Assembly (NCBI RefSeq): GCF_900143525.1
Contig: NZ_FREZ01000021.1
Coordinates: forward strand, 1-37,943
From: Ruegeria sp. Alg231-54
Lineage (GTDB): Bacteria; Pseudomonadota; Alphaproteobacteria; Rhodobacterales; Rhodobacteraceae
DNA length: 37,943 nucleotides
Direction of reading: 5' to 3'
Part shown: positions 31,752 through 37,943 of the stretch, piece after piece
Numbering within the stretch: position 1 is the stretch's first letter
Layout of the letters: every line of letters begins with the position of its first letter
Translations under genes and position numbers: made by a program
The notes under the pieces: model-generated
What the model saw: the letters and a program-made list of their open reading frames with translations, nothing else
Told to the model about the DNA's origin: nothing
Databases searched by the model: none

Positions 31752-32198
31752 ATGGCAAAGACGCAAGACTTCACCGCGACCCTGAAAGACGTTATGGGCG
31801 CGTTCCCCGTTGACACCACCGCTCTGGAAGGTGCTTTCAAATCGACCGCGACGCTGAACGAAAAGCTGTCGGGTGTTGCGCTGGAAGCGGCTGAAAAGTC
31901 GGCTGAGATTTCGAGTAAATGGACCAAGGACACCCTGGCCAAGCTGACCGAGATGTCGAAAGCCAAGGCAGAGCCTGCAGACTACGCCAAAGCGGCCACC
32001 GACTTCGCCAGCGCATCGGCTGAAGTTGCAGCTGAAAACATGGCAGCCTTCGCAGAGATCGCAAAAAAAGTTCAGTCCGAAACCGTTGAGCTGCTGATGG
32101 CAGCTGGCAAAGACGTAGCCGAAGACACAACCGCGGCCGTTAAAAAAGCCACCAACGACGTGACCGCAGCTGCCAAGAAGGCAACTGCTGCCAAGTAA
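31752..32198 (+). CDS. phaP: Phasin family protein (PhaP)
   Basis: 148 residues, small and helical, rich in Ala, Lys, Glu and Thr with almost no aromatic residues, as expected of granule-coating phasins. The central stretch (LEAAEKSAEISSKWTKDTLA, then FASASAEVAAENMAAFAEI) is typical of the phasin domain, and an Ala/Lys-rich tail ends the protein. It covers PHB granules and limits their size. It is preceded by a PhaR-type operator cluster and followed by a strong terminator, so it forms its own highly expressed unit, with phaR next. Confidence 0.9.
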   Translation: MAKTQDFTATLKDVMGAFPVDTTALEGAFKSTATLNEKLSGVALEAAEKSAEISSKWTKDTLAKLTEMSKAKAEPADYAKAATDFASASAEVAAENMAAFAEIAKKVQSETVELLMAAGKDVAEDTTAAVKKATNDVTAAAKKATAAK

Positions 32199-32246
32199 GC
32201 AAACGCCGCGAGGCGCACCCACTCCTCCCAATCGGTGCTATCGCGC

Positions 32247-32279
32247 AGGGCAGGTCGAAAGACCTGCCCTTTCTTTTTG
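32247..32279 (+). terminator. Intrinsic terminator after phaP
   Basis: GGGCAGGTC and GACCTGCCC form a 9-bp GC-rich stem closed by GAAA, followed directly by TTTCTTTTT. It is a textbook rho-independent terminator and separates phaP from phaR. Confidence 0.92.
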
Positions 32280-32301
32280 TGCTGCGCTCGCATAGTCTTT
32301 G

Positions 32302-32312
32302 CTGCAATGCAT
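32302..32312. promoter_or_regulatory. PhaR-type site upstream of phaR
   Basis: CTGCAATGCAT fits CTGC-N3-GCAG with one mismatch. The 11-mer TGCTGCAATGC that spans it (32300-32310) is an exact copy of the one at 31674-31684 ahead of phaP. It lies 22 bases before the phaR start, where it could mediate autorepression. Confidence 0.6.
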
Positions 32313-32333
32313 CATCCTTGGGGAGGGTAAACG

Positions 32334-32888
32334 GTGTCGGAACAAGAAAAACCACTGTTGATCAAACGTTACGCCAGCCGTCGGCTGTATAACACCGAGA
32401 CCAGTGACTACGTCACGCTTGAAGACATCGCGTCGTTTATTCGGGACGGGCGCGAAGTAAAGATCATAGACCTGAAGTCAGGTGATGATCTGACGCGGCA
32501 ATATCTGCTGCAAATCATTGCTGAACACGAAAGCCGCGGCGAAAATGTGCTGCCGGTCAATGTGCTGAACGATCTTGTGCGCAGCTACATGCTGCCGGGT
32601 GGCGGTGTGATGCCGCAATTCCTGCAAAGCTCATTCGAGATGCTGCGGGAAAACCAGAGCAAGATGATGGAAAACATGAGTGCGATGAATCCGATGTCTC
32701 AGATGCCGGGATTCGATGCAATGCAGGCGCAGCAGCAAGCATTCCTGAAAGCCATGACTGGTGGTCTGTCCGGCGGATGGTCCGGCCCGGACAAAGACGA
32801 TGACGCCAAATCCGAGCCCAAGGAAGATTTGGACGACATCAAAAAACAGTTGGCGGAACTGCAGCAAAAGCTGTCCAAGCTTAACTGA
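32334..32888 (+). CDS. phaR: PHB synthesis repressor PhaR
   Basis: 184 residues. The N-terminal PHB accumulation regulator domain (about 8-68) is highly typical: LIKRYASRRLYNTETSDYVTLEDIA and IIDLKSGDDLTRQ. A second conserved part, IIAEHESRGENVLPVNVLNDLVRSYM, follows. The tail is rich in Met and Gln and ends in an acidic, coiled-coil-like stretch. PhaR binds both PHB granules and DNA and represses phasin synthesis until polymer is present. The start is a GTG with a strong GGGAGGG ribosome site. PhaR-type sites lie upstream of this gene and of phaP. Confidence 0.95.
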   Translation: MSEQEKPLLIKRYASRRLYNTETSDYVTLEDIASFIRDGREVKIIDLKSGDDLTRQYLLQIIAEHESRGENVLPVNVLNDLVRSYMLPGGGVMPQFLQSSFEMLRENQSKMMENMSAMNPMSQMPGFDAMQAQQQAFLKAMTGGLSGGWSGPDKDDDAKSEPKEDLDDIKKQLAELQQKLSKLN

Positions 32889-32899
32889 CGCGGCCCCAA

Positions 32900-33658
32900 A
32901 TGCGCTGGTTGATCCTGAGTATCACGCTACTTTGGTTTCAACCCGCGTTGTCGCAAGGTGTTTTCTCGGACCAGTGGACCCAAGTTTGTACATTGGGAAC
33001 ACGGGCCGAAGCCGGATGTGACGCGATTCGTGCACGCGAAATTCTTGCGGCCGATCAGCCCCCGTGGCGCGCGATTGGACGTGTTAATTTTGCTAGTCGG
33101 GATCAGAAGTCTCATTGCACCGGGGTTCTTGTTTCGGACAATCTTGTCCTGACCGCCGCGCATTGCCTGTACAACACACCGCGTCAGCGGTGGATTCCAC
33201 CTTCAAGCATCCGTTTTGCCGCCGGTTATCAGCGCGGAGAAGCCGCTGCGGTTTCAGGCGTGAAAGGGTATCGGCTCCATCCTGAACAGCGCGTTGAAGG
33301 CCGGTTTGATGACAGAGCAGACCTGGATTGGGCGGTTCTGGAACTCAGCGCGCCGATTGGGCAGCAGGTCGGTTATCTACCCCTGGCGGATGATAGCGCG
33401 ACCGCAACATTTGTTGCGGGGTATCCCGGTATCCGGCCCCATGTGCTGAGCAAAACAAAGACCTGCCAGCCGCGCCGCCATTCAAGCGGAGTTCTGTTGG
33501 CGACATGTCCGGTCATGATGGGGGATTCCGGCGCGCCTTTGTTGGTCGAGACGGACACTGGTTTGCAGGTTGTCGGAATCCTATCCCGCGTGGCTGCAAC
33601 CCCCAAGGGGATCACAGCACTGTTTCTGCCGGTCGATCTTTTTGACTTTGGATATTAG
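32900..33658 (+). CDS. Secreted trypsin-like serine protease
   Basis: 252 residues of the S1 peptidase family. A short signal peptide ends near ALSQG (residue 20). The catalytic triad is visible: His88 in LTAAHC, Asp143 in DLDWAVLEL, and Ser210 in GDSGAP. Cysteines near 30, 40, 73, 89, 189 and 203 probably form disulfides. Hence it acts in the periplasm or outside the cell. It begins 11 bases after phaR with no good ribosome site, so weak expression or coupling to phaR is possible. The natural substrate is unknown; similarity to V8-like (glutamyl endopeptidase) enzymes is an alternative placing. It converges on the aminotransferase gene. Confidence 0.88.
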   Translation: MRWLILSITLLWFQPALSQGVFSDQWTQVCTLGTRAEAGCDAIRAREILAADQPPWRAIGRVNFASRDQKSHCTGVLVSDNLVLTAAHCLYNTPRQRWIPPSSIRFAAGYQRGEAAAVSGVKGYRLHPEQRVEGRFDDRADLDWAVLELSAPIGQQVGYLPLADDSATATFVAGYPGIRPHVLSKTKTCQPRRHSSGVLLATCPVMMGDSGAPLLVETDTGLQVVGILSRVAATPKGITALFLPVDLFDFGY

Positions 33659-33664
33659 TCGTCG

Positions 33665-34879
33665 TCAGGTTCCGTAGACAGGAACCGGTCCCGTAACCTC
33701 ACCCACAGACGCCAGCAGGATATCCGAAATCACATCCAGGTCTTCGCGCGTCAGGCGCACAGGCAGTCGGACATCGCAGGCCTTCATAAGCATTGCGCGG
33801 GTTTGCGGTAGCTCGAACTTTTCCGGCAGGAATTGCCAGTTCCAGAATGCGCGGGCGTTGTCCTGGCTCAGACCAAAGACCTGAACTTTGACGCCACGCG
33901 CCTCAGTCGCCGCAGCGAAGGCGCGGATATCGTTGTCGTCCATGCCCACCAGGTTGAACTGTATGGAATCCGGTGCCCGGCGTTCGGGCTCCAGAGGGGC
34001 AGGGACGTCGATATGGGGCGATGTATTCAGCCGGTCTGCAACATAGTCGTGGTTGGACAGGCCATCACGCACACGACGCGCAAGTTCCGGGATTTGTGGC
34101 CGGATCACTGCAGCGCTGAGATTGCTCATCCGCAAGTTATAGAGTGGCAATTGGTTCTGCCAGCGGGCAAATGCCTGCTCCAACTCGGGCGAGTTTTCGC
34201 CTTGCGGTCCCTTGTGCTTCTTCCAGTTATGTTCATACGCGCCCGACATGATCACGGCTTGCGCCACCAGATCGGCGTCGTCGGTGATCAGAATACCGCC
34301 TTCGCCTGCGTTAATCATCTTGTAGGACTGGAACGAGAAACAGCCGATCTTGCCGATCGTGCCAATATTGCGCCCGTGCCAGGTTGTGCCTAGCGAGTGT
34401 GCCGCGTCCTCGATCACAGGGATGTCGCGTGCGTCACACAGCGCCATGATGGCATCCATGTCCGAGGTGTGGCCGCGCATATGGCTGATGATCACGGCCT
34501 GAACTTCGTCCAGCTTGGCTTCGAAATCCGCCATGTCTATGCGATAATTCGCACCCACTTCGCATAGAACCGGGATGCAGTCGGCGTGAACGACCGATGA
34601 CGGAACGGCGGCGAAGGTGAAGCCGGGGATCAATACCCGCGCATCCCGCGGTAGGCCGAGCGCTTTGAGGGACAGGAACAGAGCGGCCGAGCAGGACGAA
34701 ACGGCCAGTGCGTATTTACTGCCGAGCAACTGGGCAAACTCGGCCTCAAGCAAGGCAACCGGCGCGTCTTGCGGCGCGGTATAGCGAAACAGATCGCCTG
34801 ACTGCATCAGGGCGTCGATGGCTTCTTTTGCTGCTGGGGGGATGGGTTCGGCGGCATGAACGTTTGGTGGAAGCGTCAT
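33665..34879 (-). CDS. DegT/DnrJ/EryC1/StrS family aminotransferase
   Basis: About 404 residues, a PLP-dependent aminotransferase of the type that makes amino sugars. EDAAHSLG supplies the cofactor-binding aspartate (about residue 158), and FSFQSYKMINAGEGG holds the PLP lysine (about residue 187). No other sugar-nucleotide, polysaccharide or antibiotic gene is near, so its substrate is open. The ATG at 34879 is preceded by GGGA; a TTG five codons upstream is an unlikely start. Inverted repeats cover the leader and the predicted -10 region. Although on the same strand as the PuuB-like gene 113 bases upstream, it probably has its own promoter. Confidence 0.88.
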   Translation of the reverse strand: MTLPPNVHAAEPIPPAAKEAIDALMQSGDLFRYTAPQDAPVALLEAEFAQLLGSKYALAVSSCSAALFLSLKALGLPRDARVLIPGFTFAAVPSSVVHADCIPVLCEVGANYRIDMADFEAKLDEVQAVIISHMRGHTSDMDAIMALCDARDIPVIEDAAHSLGTTWHGRNIGTIGKIGCFSFQSYKMINAGEGGILITDDADLVAQAVIMSGAYEHNWKKHKGPQGENSPELEQAFARWQNQLPLYNLRMSNLSAAVIRPQIPELARRVRDGLSNHDYVADRLNTSPHIDVPAPLEPERRAPDSIQFNLVGMDDNDIRAFAAATEARGVKVQVFGLSQDNARAFWNWQFLPEKFELPQTRAMLMKACDVRLPVRLTREDLDVISDILLASVGEVTGPVPVYGT

Positions 34880-34886
34880 ATTTGAT

Positions 34887-34938
34887 TTTCCCAAATTCTA
34901 TCTTTGGGAAAGATAAAGCTAAACAAAATGCAATCCAA
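34887..34938 (-). promoter_or_regulatory. Predicted promoter and overlapping inverted repeats of the aminotransferase gene
   Basis: On the minus strand, TTGGAT (34938-34933) and TATCTT (34915-34910) are 17 bases apart. TATCTTT-GGG-AAAGATA (34899-34915) is a perfect odd dyad over the -10. TTTCCCAAA-N7-TTTGGGAAA (34887-34911) forms a second dyad whose left arm contains the ribosome site. Binding by a repressor, or a leader hairpin that masks the ribosome site, are both possible. Confidence 0.45.
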
Positions 34939-34992
34939 GCCTTCATTCGCCCCTAAGGCGAAATTTCACCGATCTGTCAAAATTCCCAAGTG

Positions 34993-36297
34993 TTAGAACC
35001 CCAACCGGTCCCTTAACGCGAACCATGTCATCGCAAGCACCAACAGCGGGCTGCGCAGGGCTGGTCCTCCGGGAAAGGGAAGGGCAGGGACGCGGGCCAT
35101 TGTGTCGAACCCTTCGGCTTGTCCCTGGATGGCCAGCGCCATCAGTTGACCCGCATGCGTGGCCGTGCCGACCCCGTGCCCGGAATAACCCGAGGCGGAC
35201 AGGATATTGGGCGCAATCCGCGCCAGATACGGCATTCGGCGCATTGTGATGGCCAGAGTGCCGCCCCAAGCGTAGTCGATCTTTACATCTTGTAAGTGCG
35301 GAAAGATCTCGGTCATGGGTTTGCGAACGGTCGCGGCGATGTCGCTGGGAAAACGGTAACCGTAGCTCTCCCCTCCACCAAACAGCAGACGACCATCGGC
35401 GCTGAGGCGGAAGTAATTCACAACGAACTTGGTGTCGGCCACGGCGACGTCTTTTGTCAGGACGCGGGCGGCATCTGCGCCCAAAGGCTCGGTCGCGGCG
35501 ATGAAGTTGTTGATAGGCATGACCTTGGTGGCCACCTTACGGTTCAGATCGCCGAGATATCCGTTGCAGGCCAGAATGACGTGGTTTGCCGTCACATTGC
35601 CTTGCGCGGATTTCACAACGGCTGGTGTGGCTTCTTCGACGCCCAGAACCTCGGTGCCTTCACAGATGCGTACGCCGGCTTTGTCCGCCGCCTGAGCCAG
35701 CCCCAACGCAAAATTCAGCGGGTGCAGATGCGCCGCGCCCATATCCAGATAGCCGCCCCGATAAGAGGGCGAAGGACACAATGCCTGACCTGCGCCTTCG
35801 TCCAGAACCTCCATCTGGTCATAACCATAGCGGTCGGACAGATGTGCCGCGTGATCATGAAGCTCTTGCTGCTCACCTTGGCTGAGTCCAAGAACGGCCA
35901 CGCCAGGTTTCAGATCACAGTCGATCTGGTGTTTCGTGATCAGGGATTTGACCAGATCTTTTGCATCTTCGGCCAGATCCCACAGCTTGGCGGCGTCATC
36001 ATCGCCGACCAGTCGCTCGAGATCTTCCTGATCCATACGCTGCGCACTGCCCAACTGACCGCCATTGCGGCCTGATGCCCCAAAGCCAACGCGGTGCGCC
36101 TCAAGCAGGACAACGTCGAACCCTGCTTCTGCCATATGCAACGCGGCGGACAGGCCGGTGTACCCGCCGCCCACGATGCAAACATCAGCCTTCACATCGC
36201 CGGACAGCGCGGGGAATCGATCCACCGGATTGGCCGTCGCAGCGTACCAGCTGGCCGGGTACTCGGCCTTGCGGTCGTTGGAATAAAGCAGATTCAT
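34993..36297 (-). CDS. FAD-dependent oxidoreductase, PuuB-like (gamma-glutamylputrescine oxidase family)
   Basis: 434 residues of the D-amino-acid oxidase superfamily. The dinucleotide fold VCIVGGGYTGLSAALHMAEA lies near residues 39-58, followed by GVGFGASGRNGGQ, where PuuB and similar amine oxidases place the FAD-contact segment. The C-terminus holds YSGHGVGTATHAGQLMA. The length is close to E. coli PuuB (426). It starts eight bases after glutamine synthetase-like gene 2, with GAGG as ribosome site; the open frame continues upstream to 36339 inside that gene but the internal ATG is preferred. It would oxidise a gamma-glutamylated amine to the aldehyde. The aldehyde dehydrogenase expected next (PuuC) is not here. 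Confidence 0.88.
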   Translation of the reverse strand: MNLLYSNDRKAEYPASWYAATANPVDRFPALSGDVKADVCIVGGGYTGLSAALHMAEAGFDVVLLEAHRVGFGASGRNGGQLGSAQRMDQEDLERLVGDDDAAKLWDLAEDAKDLVKSLITKHQIDCDLKPGVAVLGLSQGEQQELHDHAAHLSDRYGYDQMEVLDEGAGQALCPSPSYRGGYLDMGAAHLHPLNFALGLAQAADKAGVRICEGTEVLGVEEATPAVVKSAQGNVTANHVILACNGYLGDLNRKVATKVMPINNFIAATEPLGADAARVLTKDVAVADTKFVVNYFRLSADGRLLFGGGESYGYRFPSDIAATVRKPMTEIFPHLQDVKIDYAWGGTLAITMRRMPYLARIAPNILSASGYSGHGVGTATHAGQLMALAIQGQAEGFDTMARVPALPFPGGPALRSPLLVLAMTWFALRDRLGF

Positions 36298-36305
36298 CGG
36301 GAGCC

Positions 36306-37664
36306 TCAGACATTCATCAGCAGATGTTCGCGCTCCCACGGAGAGATGACCTGCAGGAACTCCTCGTACTCGGCCCGTTTGACGATGCCATAGACGCGGG
36401 CGAACTCAGGGCCCAGAACTTCGTGCAAGGCAGTGGCCTCATCAAACAGGTCCAATGCGTTGCCCATCACTTGCGGGATGTCACCTTCGCCCTCATAGGC
36501 ATCACCATAGAATTGGCGGCGCGGGCGTTCTTGCCGGGTCAGGCCCAGATAACCACAGGCCAGGGACAGCGCGATGCCCAGATAAGGGTTGCAATCCATC
36601 CCTGCGATCCGGTTTTCGACGCGGCGTGCCTCGGGGCCGGACAGGGGCACGCGAATGCCGGTGGTACGGTTGTCGCGCGCCCATTCCAGATTGATCGGTG
36701 CGGCGTGATCTTTCACATAACGGCGGTAGGAATTAACGTATGGGGCCATCACGGCCAGGCCAGCTGGCAGGTGGTTCTGCAGCCCGGCGATGAAATTGTA
36801 GAACGCATCCGTTTCACCGCCCTGTGGACCGGAAAAGATGTTCTGGCCTGTTTCCATGTCTATAATCGAGTGGTGGATGTGCATCGCCGAGCCCGGCTCA
36901 TCCTCGATCGGTTTTGCCATGAACGTGGCAAAGCAGTTGTGGCGCAGCGCGGCCTCGCGGATCAGACGTTTGAAGTAGAACACTTCGTCGGCCAGTTTGA
37001 CCGGGTCGCCATGGCGCAGGTTAATCTCTAGCTGACCCGCGCCACCTTCCTGCGTGATGCCGTCGATCTCGAACCCTTGATGCTCGGCGAAATCATAGAT
37101 GTCGTCGATTACAGGTCCGAACTCGTCCACCGCGGTCATCGAATAGGCCTGCCGCGCGGCTGCCGGACGGCCCGAACGGCCCATCATGGGTTTGATCCCA
37201 TGCGCCGGGTCGACATTGGGGGCGACCAGAAAGAACTCCATTTCGGGCGCGACGATCGGGTCCCAGCCTTTGTCGTGATACAGCTGCACAACACGCTTCA
37301 ATACGTTACGCGGGCTGAAGGGGATCGGCTCACCATCCCGGTCGTAGGCGTCGTGAATAACCTGCAATGTCCAGTCACCCGTCCACGGCGCGGCAGATAC
37401 GGTAGAGAAATCAGGTTTCAGGATCATATCCCGTTCGATAAACCCGTCCTCACCCGCTGCTTCGCCCCAATCGCCGGTGATGGTTTGGTAAAAGATGCTG
37501 TCGGGCAGGTGGAAATAAGTCTGCCGCGCGAATTTGCTGGCAGGTACGGCCTTGCCGCGTGCGATGCCCGGCAGGTCCGAGATGATGCATTCGACCTCAT
37601 CCAGCCGGTGGCCGGAGATATAGGTTTTTGCTGCTTCTGGCAGCTGGTCTGTCCAGTTGGCCAT
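36306..37664 (-). CDS. Glutamine synthetase-like protein 2 (gamma-glutamyl amine ligase type)
   Basis: 452 residues with glutamine synthetase motifs: APEMEFFLV (metal-ligand Glu141 and Glu143), EGGAGQLEINLRH, GSAMHIHHSI, ARDNRTTGIRVP and ENRIAGMDCNPYLG. It is clearly divergent from protein 1 in the same operon, so the two probably differ in amine substrate or function as unlike partners. By context it would attach glutamate to an amine for oxidation by the PuuB-like enzyme eight bases downstream. Its ATG overlaps the amidotransferase stop by one base, and GAGAGG within that gene's end acts as ribosome site. This joining is seen at the right-hand repeat and, in part, at the left edge. Confidence 0.88.
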   Translation of the reverse strand: MANWTDQLPEAAKTYISGHRLDEVECIISDLPGIARGKAVPASKFARQTYFHLPDSIFYQTITGDWGEAAGEDGFIERDMILKPDFSTVSAAPWTGDWTLQVIHDAYDRDGEPIPFSPRNVLKRVVQLYHDKGWDPIVAPEMEFFLVAPNVDPAHGIKPMMGRSGRPAAARQAYSMTAVDEFGPVIDDIYDFAEHQGFEIDGITQEGGAGQLEINLRHGDPVKLADEVFYFKRLIREAALRHNCFATFMAKPIEDEPGSAMHIHHSIIDMETGQNIFSGPQGGETDAFYNFIAGLQNHLPAGLAVMAPYVNSYRRYVKDHAAPINLEWARDNRTTGIRVPLSGPEARRVENRIAGMDCNPYLGIALSLACGYLGLTRQERPRRQFYGDAYEGEGDIPQVMGNALDLFDEATALHEVLGPEFARVYGIVKRAEYEEFLQVISPWEREHLLMNV

Positions 37665-37943
37665 CAGGCCCTCTCTTTCTTCAGAAATTCTGCCATGTGC
37701 CGTCCGATGGTCGCGTTGTCGTCGGGGCCGGGCAGCCGGTTAGCGGCAGCTTCCATCAACGGGTCGGGAACCACACCCTTGCCGCGCGTTTCCATCAAGC
37801 CCTGGATAAAGGCATCGCCGTATTCCGGGTGGGCCTGCACGGTCCAGATGTTGTCGCCATAACTTACCATCGCATTGCGGCAAAAGTCGTTGGTGCCGAT
37901 CACACGCGCGCCTTCGGGCAGCTCAACCACCTGATCCTGATGC
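37621..37943. repeat. Terminal direct repeat, right copy
   Basis: Exact copy of bases 1-323. It continues glutamine synthetase-like gene 2 into the amidotransferase. Continuing from 37943 into base 324 restores a full amidotransferase gene and the operon order. Confidence 0.97.
37664..37943 (-). CDS. Glutamine amidotransferase, C-terminal part (cut by window edge)
   Basis: The last 92 codons or so of the amidotransferase seen whole at 44-724, including the HPE motif; the part with the nucleophile cysteine lies beyond the edge. It is identical to the left copy over the shared bases, so it should be counted as the same gene if the sequence is circular. Confidence 0.9.
   Translation of the reverse strand, partial: HQDQVVELPEGARVIGTNDFCRNAMVSYGDNIWTVQAHPEYGDAFIQGLMETRGKGVVPDPLMEAAANRLPGPDDNATIGRHMAEFLKKERA

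Noticed and set aside
34946..34965. Hairpin TTCGCC/GGCGAA after the PuuB-like gene as a terminator
   Set aside because: Six-base stem, no T-run on the minus strand; not strong enough to list.
1..37943. Plasmid or phage genome
   Set aside because: Although the ends overlap, no replication initiator, partition, mobilisation, capsid or terminase gene was found.
1..37943. CRISPR arrays, tRNA or rRNA genes, insertion sequences
   Set aside because: No regularly spaced repeats, cloverleaf-like genes, ribosomal segments or transposase frames were seen on either strand.

Overview
The window looks like a piece of a Roseobacter-type alphaproteobacterium (Rhodobacterales). The reasons are the moderately high GC content, a PhaR/phasin pair with TGC-rich operator sites, a heme-uptake locus with an Iron-Rhodo-type box (TGA-N9-TCA), a fused TRAP permease, and a GS/amidotransferase/GS/FAD-oxidoreductase operon of the gamma-glutamylation type. 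This assignment is inferred from gene content; no rRNA or marker tree is available. No tRNA, rRNA, CRISPR array, transposase, integrase, or replication or partition gene was found.

Layout. (1) 1-2160 and, across the window ends, 34993-37943: a minus-strand operon in the order glutamine synthetase-like 1, class I glutamine amidotransferase, glutamine synthetase-like 2, PuuB-like oxidoreductase. It is split because the first 323 bases are repeated exactly as the last 323, so the sequence closes into a 37,620-bp circle or tandem unit. (2) 2234-5629: a Tat-exported IorB-like molybdenum hydroxylase subunit with its IorA-like 2Fe-2S subunit, divergent from a TetR regulator with two matched operators between them. 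(3) 5683-14444: a complete heme-import locus. hmuSTUV lies on the minus strand and hmuR, an unknown secreted protein, exbB, exbD, exbD and tonB on the plus strand, with a candidate iron-responsive box between the arms. (4) 14465-21720: an FCD-type GntR regulator, a TRAP solute receptor, a fused TRAP permease, and L- and D-lactate dehydrogenases. (5) 21956-31438: phaB, aceE, aceF, lpd, pntA and pntB, apparently one operon. (6) 31752-32888: phasin and PhaR with PhaR-type operators. (7) 32900-34879: a secreted trypsin-like protease and, convergent to it, a DegT-family aminotransferase.

How the genes could work together. Regions 4 to 6 read as a metabolic line. A 2-hydroxy- or 2-oxo-acid such as lactate is imported, oxidised to pyruvate, and converted by pyruvate dehydrogenase to acetyl-CoA plus NADH. 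The transhydrogenase turns NADH into NADPH, and PhaB uses NADPH to make 3-hydroxybutyryl-CoA for polyhydroxybutyrate (PHB), whose granules carry PhaP and PhaR. The thiolase (phaA) and synthase (phaC) are not in the window. Placing phaB at the head of a pyruvate dehydrogenase/transhydrogenase operon is the most unusual arrangement here. A second notable point is a pair of adjacent ExbD proteins, the second of which has Asn in place of the membrane Asp expected to carry protons.

Limits: all calls come from reading the sequence. Family assignments rest on motifs, lengths and context, and regulatory sites are predictions.
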